Source: Linyphia triangularis
Taxonomy: Eukaryota; Arthropoda; Arachnida; Araneae; Linyphiidae
Assembly (NCBI GenBank): GCA_963978545.1
Contig: OZ021733.1
Span: 32,035,424-32,099,423, forward strand
DNA length: 64,000 bases
Direction: 5' to 3'
Shown here: one piece after another, positions 57,839-64,000 of the stretch
How the letters are laid out: the number at the start of each line of letters is the position of its first letter
Numbering within the stretch: the stretch's first letter is position 1
Translations under genes and position numbers: made by a program
Notes under the pieces: generated by a model
Databases searched by the model: none
What the model saw: only the letters and a program-made list of their open reading frames with translations
What the model was told of the DNA's origin: nothing

Positions 57839-58470
57839 TCAAACAAATGCTACATCACCCACTTTAAAAAAAATAATATTTTAGAATATGATTTTTTCAT
57901 AATATCTCTAATTTCATCGCCGACCAAACGGTATAGTGGTTAGCGTGATAGCTTCTAGACCGCAAGGTTGCGGGTTCGAGTCCCGTGCTGGCATGGGTGT
58001 TTGTAAATGTATGTTGGCTAGTCTAATGACGAATGTTTCGGCGCATTATATCCCTCGTGTTGCTGACGGCGACAGATAATCTGAATACAACCAATCAATC
58101 TAATTTCATCATATAAAACCGCATAAAATATTTTTAATTTATTCTAAAATTTTATTTTTAGGAAAATCAGTAACCTAAAAGTAAAAAAAAAAAAAAAAAA
58201 TATCTCCCAAATGTCTTCGTACACTTACATATTTTTACATATTAGTTTTTATTGCAATATTTTAATGAATTAGTAATTTGCAGGATATCTTTAAGTATTC
58301 ACCAACAACATAAAAAGATTCAACCCTTCTTTTAAAAATATTAAGTTTCATTCAGAAGTAAATAGGCAATCTACAAAAAAAATATTGAAGTTAATATTCG
58401 AATTCAGTTCCAAACTACAGCACTTTTTCTATGAATTTTAAAGTGTACAGACTTTTGAAAATCACTGTAT
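57797..58470. mobile_element. Tc1/mariner-type miniature element interrupted by SINE-1
   Basis: TA followed by CAGTGGCTCTCAAAAGTCTT and CGTACACTTA on the left is mirrored by AAGTGTACAGACTTTTGAAA and ATCACTG then TA on the right (ending near 58468). An inner CTTCGTACACTTACATAT repeat at about 58214 resembles the sub-terminal direct repeats of some Tc1-like elements. No transposase. Confidence 0.7.
57919..58098 (+). mobile_element. SINE-1, full copy with perfect 12-bp target duplication
   Basis: TCTAATTTCATC flanks it at 57907-57918 and 58099-58110. The head starts GCCGACCAAACGGTATAGTG with an intact B box GGTTCGAGTCC at 57973-57983. The body ends CAACCAATCAA. Confidence 0.95.
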
Positions 58471-59352
58471 GTTAAATGCAACCACATAGTAAACGTGTTG
58501 GGCCATTTTAATGTAAAATTACTCGTGTGGTGTACCACACAAAATGATTCGGTGATTTAAATCATAATTACCAATGAATTATTGATATTTATCGGGGATA
58601 AACCAGAAATAATTCCAGTTTATTAAAATCTTAAAGCCTTCACTATTATAATATTCAGTAGTCCCATTAGGAATATTATCCGTAAGGAGATAAACGCCTA
58701 ATAATTTCAATTAGTAGGGAGTCTATGGTGCTTAGGTCAATAAATTAAAAGTGTTAGAAAATTATTCCTTGCCCTTTAACTCTTTAAGAGGTGTTGCTTT
58801 TGAAGAATTTAAAGAGATTAGTATCATAACGTTAAGCATGTAAAGAATTCTTGATGGCGCTTAATACTTAAATTTCGTCTTAAGTATTAATATTTAATGA
58901 AGTAGCCACTATATTTGAACCACTGAATGTTTCACAAAGTAGAACTACCACCGCAGGTACAAATTAATTGGACCAATTTGAAACGAGTCTTGGTAATGGT
59001 TTATTTGCATACCTAAGGCAATCTTCTGCTTCTAAAATTTATCAAGCAGGATTGTTTATTCAAATTCAAATTAGCAGATGCTGAAAGATCTGTTTACGCT
59101 TTTAATAAATTGATTGATCTGTATATCTATCATTTATCTTATTTATCACCATGGAAGCATAAAGTAGTGCAGAATAATTTTAAAGTTCCACTAGCGAAAG
59201 GTTTACCCTTTCAGTGTAACAACCCTAATCCAAATTGGGCAACCCACCTGCGCCAAATTTGGAATGCCTGAATCATTGATCTCAAACTACAATTTCTGGA
59301 TATCTTATAAGTGGTTTCCGCTCTGTAAGCAGATATAGCCAATCGAGTACTT
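58471..59352. other. No recognised feature
   Basis: Moderately AT-rich with no frame of note. A GCAACCCACCTGCGCC patch near 59250 is unassigned. Confidence 0.4.
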
Positions 59353-59364
59353 CCCGCCATAATA

Positions 59365-59541
59365 TGCCTACAAACGGTATAGTGGTTAGCGTGCTAGCTT
59401 CTAGACCTCGAGGTTGTGGGTTCGGGTCCCGTGTTAGGCATGGGTGTTTGTAAATGTATATTGGCTTGTCTAATGACGAATGTTGCGTCGCATTATAGCC
59501 CTCGTGTTGCTGACGGCGCCAGATAATCTGAAAACAACCAA
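59365..59541 (+). mobile_element. SINE-1, full copy with perfect 12-bp target duplication
   Basis: CCCGCCATAATA occurs at 59353-59364 and 59542-59553. The head is altered at its first bases (TGCCTACAAACGG) and the B box reads GGTTCGGGTCC. The body ends AAAACAACCAA. Confidence 0.93.
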
Positions 59542-59727
59542 CCCGCCATAATACTATGCAATAGGCTGCCCATGGTTATAAACAGATTTCAACTAGTTTG
59601 GAGGTAGTTAATAGTATAGATCTGCATGGTGATTGTTAAGCCTTCTTCGACTTCAAGTCAATAACCAAGCATCACTGATCTTTAACTGTAACTTCTGAAT
59701 AGTATATGTCTGATTATCAACTAAAAG

Positions 59728-60045
59728 TACACTGTTAAAAATTTGGTTCCACCCTGCACCAAAATTTGGTGCCCATTTAGCTGCCACCAACATTTGGTGC
59801 TTAGTTTCACGAAATAATGGTGCTACCTCGGACACCATATTATGGTGATAGGTTGCACCAAAATTCGCGTTTTCGCTACACCATTTTATGGTGCATGGTT
59901 GCACCAAGATTCCCGTTTTCGCTACCCCATTTTATGGTGCATGGTTGCACCAAAATTAGTGTTTTCGCTACTCCATTTTATGGTGAAACGTTGAACCAAT
60001 ATTTGCGTTTTTGTTATACCATTTTATGGTGATAGTTTAAACCCC
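59728..60045. mobile_element. Partial relative of the 36.58-kb miniature element, with internal satellite
   Basis: It starts TACACTGTTAAAAATTTGG and shares CCAACATTTGGTGCTTA and GCCCATTTAGCTG with 36580-36782. The mirror-image right arm is replaced by a 46-bp tandem array. The minus frame at 59653-59907 is incidental. Confidence 0.7.
59845..60040. repeat. 46-bp tandem repeat, about 4.3 copies
   Basis: GTG starts of the unit lie at 59845, 59891, 59937, 59983 and 60029, exactly 46 bp apart. The unit includes GGTTGCACCAAAATT and CGTTTTCGCTAC and CCATTTTATG. Divergence rises toward the right. Confidence 0.95.
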
Positions 60046-61068
60046 CTTTTATATTTTTTGTACCGCATTTTGAAGTTAAGGATGAATCAATATTTATGAT
60101 TTCTGTCCTCAACTTAAAGGTGCATTAAATGTTGAATAATGCGTTTTTCCCCCTTCCCCCCCCCTCCCCCCTACTTGTTATAGCTGTGGATAGAATATAT
60201 ATTTTTAAATTAAATATTGTTTGTATTAAATAATTTTTTTGTTTTAAATTATTACTTTTTCATATATTATATAGTTTTATAAATAATATTTTGTATATAA
60301 ATTATTTTAATGTATTATAAATAAAAAAATAGTTATCATTTCAACATTCAATGAGGATATAACTGCATGGGTTCTTCAGCTAGGGCAATGAAGTAGTATA
60401 ATCATGCATTAATTAAAAATATATCCATTTGGAAACAACCAATATTAAAGTAATTTTTTTTTCAACAAATAAAATATCCACATATTAAGTAGAAAATATA
60501 ATTAAATAAAATTATATTTCTAATAAGCATTACTATTTATTTAAAAACTGAATACCTTTATTTATTGTTACCAACAATAACCCTTTTAAATAATTAAAAT
60601 TATGATCAGATCAACAATTCTCATATTTTACCAAACTATTTTTATAGCCCTGTATATTTCACACAGAATACTCGAACAGGAAAATATTGTTTACTTATTC
60701 AATCAGATCTCAAATGCAATAAAAATTAGTCACATGACACCCTCAATTTCATATATATATATTCAAATTTAAATAGCAGCTTCACATTATAAATGAAAAT
60801 ACAAAATCAAAATATTTTATTAATTGCTCATTACAAAAAAGCAAACTGAACAGATGTAATTACAAAACATTTTATGAATAACAATATGGTTGGTAAAATT
60901 AGCATCCCACTTTCTACACCGCAACTTGTGTTAAGGCAACCACAGCTTCAGAATACCATTATATTTTGCCCTGTTGGACATGTGTATCTAAATTACACTA
61001 TCAAACAAATTCTGTTTAAATATATTTGTAAAAAAGTAATATATTATAAACATACATTTTTAATACAG
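60046..61068. other. No recognised gene; C-rich tract at 60150-60171
   Basis: A cluster of C runs interrupted by T at about 60150-60171, then AT-rich sequence with a 77-codon frame at 60874-61107 lacking motifs. Confidence 0.4.
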
Positions 61069-61074
61069 AAGAGA

Positions 61075-61300
61075 CAGTACTTTTCCCTTAAAGGGTGCTA
61101 TTGGTAAAAAATATCCAAGTACAGTACGGATTCTGCGTTAAGAACTGTTTACGTAAAACCAAGCCAAATCATGGCAACCATAGGCAGTTAACTTATTAAA
61201 AAATGGCAGCTTCTGCCATTTATTGGCAAAAATTATCTTTGCGCAGAATCCATACCACACTTGGATTTTGCCAATGGCCTCCTTTAACGGAAAAGTACTG
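61075..61300. mobile_element. Foldback miniature element, 226 bp
   Basis: The left end CAGTACTTTTCCCTTAAAGG and the right end ending GGAAAAGTACTG are inverted. The arms also share CATTGGC/GCTATTGG, ATCCAAGT and GGATTCTGCG. An inner palindrome AAATGGCAGCTTCTGCCATT lies at the centre. AAGAG at 61069-61073 and 61301-61305 may be the target duplication. Confidence 0.75.
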
Positions 61301-61305
61301 AAGAG

Positions 61306-62237
61306 GCTTTTTAAAACATTTAGTTGATTAAAAGTCTGTAACTGAGCACTAAATCAACTTATTACTTTACAGATTATATTTTTTATCATATTACAGCAAC
61401 CTTTCATTATGCAATGGTATCATGTAGCTTAAAATAGAATATATTTAAAAAAAAATTATTTAAAGTCACATTCAGAGGAAGTCATTTTACTGTTATTTGT
61501 ACTAAATGCAAGTTTTTCATGTTGAAATAGGGGAATTCTTAATAAAGAATAATTAAAAAAAGCTGAGGGACAACCAATAATACCACAAACATACCGAAAA
61601 AGATAGCTCATGTTTATGTTTATTACGAGCAGGGTAGAAATGAAACTTTTGAAAGTCTACTTTATTTAGCACACAAAAACATTGTTTTTAATCAGGGTTC
61701 CCACACTTTTCATACAATAAGAAGCTATTAAACACCTTTAATATTTTTCATAAGAACTAACCTTAACTTGCATACATGAATTAAAAATCAAACCTGAACA
61801 AGATTTTGTATGATAATTAGCATAAACTATGTTATTTAAAAATAAACAACACATTTGAAACCATTAATACCACAAACATATCGAAAATGAGTCAAATCTA
61901 GTTAGCTGTAATAAATAAGCTGGAATTTTAAATTACTATTAGAGAAAAATAAGAATTATTAAAGGTTTTTATAAATGAAAACTAAAAGTAAGGATTTCTT
62001 AAAGAGCAAGACCTAGTAGAAACATTGTTTATACATAAATTAAATATAAAACATGTACTAGATTATTTAAGGTTTTTTTAGAATAAAACTTGTAATAAGT
62101 TCTAGTCTTCTTGAACGGAGCATCAGGTTACTTATCCAGATCATATACGAACCACGTTCTGGTGCAGCATAGTCTTCAATTGAGTACTCATTTGACTTAG
62201 ATCCATTCCTGCTGCTACAATGATATGTTATCAAAAT
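61306..62237. other. No recognised feature
   Basis: AT-rich flank of the Tc1 pseudogene; no terminal repeats of that element were recognised here. Confidence 0.4.
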
Positions 62238-62240
62238 TTA

Positions 62241-63140
62241 ATGGACTTTGAACGTGGCATTATAGTCAGCGCTTGAAAGATGGACATAGTATCTCCGAGG
62301 TGGTAAATAAACCGTACCTTGGTAAATAAACTGTACTGTGGTAAATAAACTGTACCGTGTGTATCTATTACCTGGTAAAACATCAAATCTCAGAGAAATC
62401 GATGCGGTTAGGAAAATACCTTGAAAGACAGGGACCATCAACAACTAAGGAGAATCCTTAAACAAGATGGAAGTGCACCACTTCTACAAATTGCCACAAA
62501 TTTCAATGCTGGGGCATCAACAAGTGTCAATGTGCAAACAGTTCAAAGAACCATCAATGATGTGAGGCGGAATCCCACACATGACGTTGTTGACTACATG
62601 ACACAAGGATTTACGATTCGCCTGGGCCCACCAATATCGCTATTGAACTGTTGATGACAAGAAACTGTTGCCTGGTCTAATGAGTCTCCTTTACAATTGT
62701 ATTGGGCAGATGGACAAGCAGGGTTTGGAGACAACCTTATGAATCCAAGGATCCTACATGTCTACAGGGAACTGTTTAACTTAGTGGAGTCTCTGCGATG
62801 ATATGTGGCATATGCTGTTGGAGCGATATGTGACACCTGATTAGTCTAGAGACGACTCTGACAGGTATGTAAGCATCTTCTCCCATCACCTGCACTTATT
62901 CATGTCCATGGCGCATTCGGCTGGACTTGGGCAATTCTAGCAGGACAATGGGACACTCCACATGCCACGAGTAGCTACAAATTGGCTCCAGGGACACTCT
63001 TTTGACTTTGGACATCTTCGTTGACCACCTAAACCCCCAGACAGGAATATTAGTATATCTGGGATGCCTTGCAACGTGATGATCAGAAGAGATCTCCACC
63101 ACCTCGCACTCCTATGGATTTGTGAGCTGAACTGAGCATC
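62241..63140 (+). pseudogene. Tc1-like transposase, multiply disrupted
   Basis: The plus strand starts MDFERGIIVSA then stops. In shifting frames it continues with RDHQQLRRILKQDGSAPL, ATNFNAGASTSVNVQTVQRT, WADGQAGFGDNLMNPR, LGQF-stop-QDNGTLHMPRVATNW, LQGHSFDFGHLR and the C-terminal RSPPPRTPMDL. This is the full order of a Tc1-family transposase: N-terminal paired-like DNA-binding region, central DDE catalytic region (the QDN aspartate is visible) and C-terminal tail, about 340 residues when intact. Many stops and frameshifts make it inactive. A threefold 22-bp repeat interrupts the N-terminal region at about 62299-62360. Open frames on the minus strand here are shadows. Confidence 0.85.
62299..62360. 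repeat. 22-bp tandem repeat x 3 inside the Tc1 pseudogene
   Basis: GGTAAATAAACTGTAC followed by C/T-TGTG-like spacers is repeated three times. It is not part of known Tc1 transposases, so it expanded after the gene died. Confidence 0.85.
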
Positions 63141-63435
63141 ATCGGGAAACTGAAATATACAAAAGAGCATGATTAAGCCCCGAGTTTATTATTATTTTTA
63201 TTACGTATAAAATTGTGTTTACTTTACTGCAATTTCATTGAAATATCACTGGTCGCTCAACACAGAATATTTTTTTTTGTTATTTAATCAATAACTATCC
63301 GAGACGATTTATTATTTATGCAATTTATTTCTCAATTAAACTCTTATAGTCCGAAGGAGGGCTGCATGTTAAGGTACTCCATCGGACATCATTATAATTT
63401 TTTTTACAGAATGTGGAGAAAAGTTAGATTATGAG

Positions 63436-63897
63436 TCCACTGGTCTGCCGTGGCAAAAATGGCCAAAACTGGTCAAAAATCGACGTGGAATGAGTTGAAC
63501 TAAATCCGATTGCCAAATAATGAGCATTCTTTTTTTTATTTTATAACCCTTAGTTCTTTAATTTTCAATTAAAGGCTGCAGACGGTTCAGATATCAGGCG
63601 ACGGCTTACTTGTATCTTTTAAAAATGAATCAAGTACACAATATATATTATGTCCCTAATGACGTAACTGATGTTGCCAATTAAGCTCACTTTTGAAATA
63701 TGCTAGTTTTCTGACCCAGAAATCAGAAATTATTTGCGTCCTTCTTCATTGAAAATCAAAGTGCGTTGGCTGACCAGAAGAAAAAGTGGGTTAATATACT
63801 AGCAAGTTACGACATATTTGGCAGTCGGATTTAGTTCAAGTCATTAAATGTAAATTTTTGACCAGTTTTGGCCATTTTTGCCACAGCAGACGAGGGG
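63436..63897. mobile_element. Foldback miniature element, about 460 bp
   Basis: The left arm (TGGCAAAAATGGCCAAAACT, GGTCAAAAAT, TTGAACTAAATCCGA, TGCCAAATA) is mirrored in the right arm (63809-63897). Arms are about 88 bp with about 85% identity. No ORF. The window ends about 100 bp further on. Confidence 0.82.
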
Positions 63898-64000
63898 ATT
63901 TACATTCTTTGCAATCTATAAAAAATACAGAATGATGTTCGATGATGTACCTCAACATACAGTTGTTTCTTAGTCTATTAGTGATACAGGTAGAATTGAA

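Noticed and set aside
57351..57943. Open frames of 172-194 codons with 34-residue repeats
   Set aside because: They exist in several frames on both strands because the 102-bp unit has no stop in those frames. That is a property of the tandem repeat.

Overview
This 64 kb window is AT-rich eukaryotic nuclear DNA made almost entirely of repeats. I found no convincing host gene, no canonical tRNA or rRNA gene, no CRISPR array and no bacterial-type operon. An arthropod, quite possibly a spider or other chelicerate, fits best. The reasons are the mix of Tc1/mariner remnants, many TTAA-flanked miniature elements, tRNA-derived SINEs with a CAACCAACC end, a KRBA2-like transposon integrase remnant and a Ty3/Gypsy element primed by tRNA-Leu. 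That assignment is inference from repeat content, not proof.

Layout. 1-4 kb: C-terminal remnant of a KRBA2-like integrase (minus strand), a perfect 22-bp hairpin and small tandem repeats. 4-10 kb: a 261-bp x4 array, a foldback element, a 240-bp duplication and a TTAA-flanked element. 12-20 kb: three-copy miniature element family MITE-P (one copy at 9.3 kb), tandem repeats, a degenerate SINE-2, a broken mariner-like transposase and a large TTAA foldback. 22.4-24.0 kb: long inverted-repeat element with tRNA-like segments in both arms and a SINE-1 in one arm. 25-31 kb: tandem arrays of 42, about 105, 57 and 242 bp, repeat R3, a transposase helix-turn-helix fragment and an (ATTT)n tract. 34-37 kb: three hairpin elements and the tail of a LINE reverse transcriptase. 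38.9-47.5 kb: a 52-bp palindrome, repeat R1, a 351-bp array, a solo LTR, a TTAA element, SINE-1 and R3.

47.6-51.2 kb holds the only intact coding region of note: a young Ty3/Gypsy-type LTR retrotransposon (two 466-bp LTRs differing at 2 positions) whose 883-codon ORF runs gag, zinc knuckle and protease straight into the C-terminal end of integrase. Reverse transcriptase, RNase H and the integrase catalytic core are missing, yet the frame is open. It would have to borrow enzymes from a complete relative. 51-64 kb: SINE-3, a 1.7-kb inverted-repeat element, SINE-2, R1, three more SINE-1 copies, a 102-bp minisatellite that contains a transposon end, a 46-bp satellite inside a miniature element, a dead Tc1-type transposase and two more foldbacks.

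The parts do not cooperate as a pathway; they record successive insertions. SINE-1 lies inside older repeats in at least three of five full copies, and the LTR element is among the youngest insertions. Family names (SINE-1/2/3, MITE-P, R1/R2/R3) are labels made for this window only.
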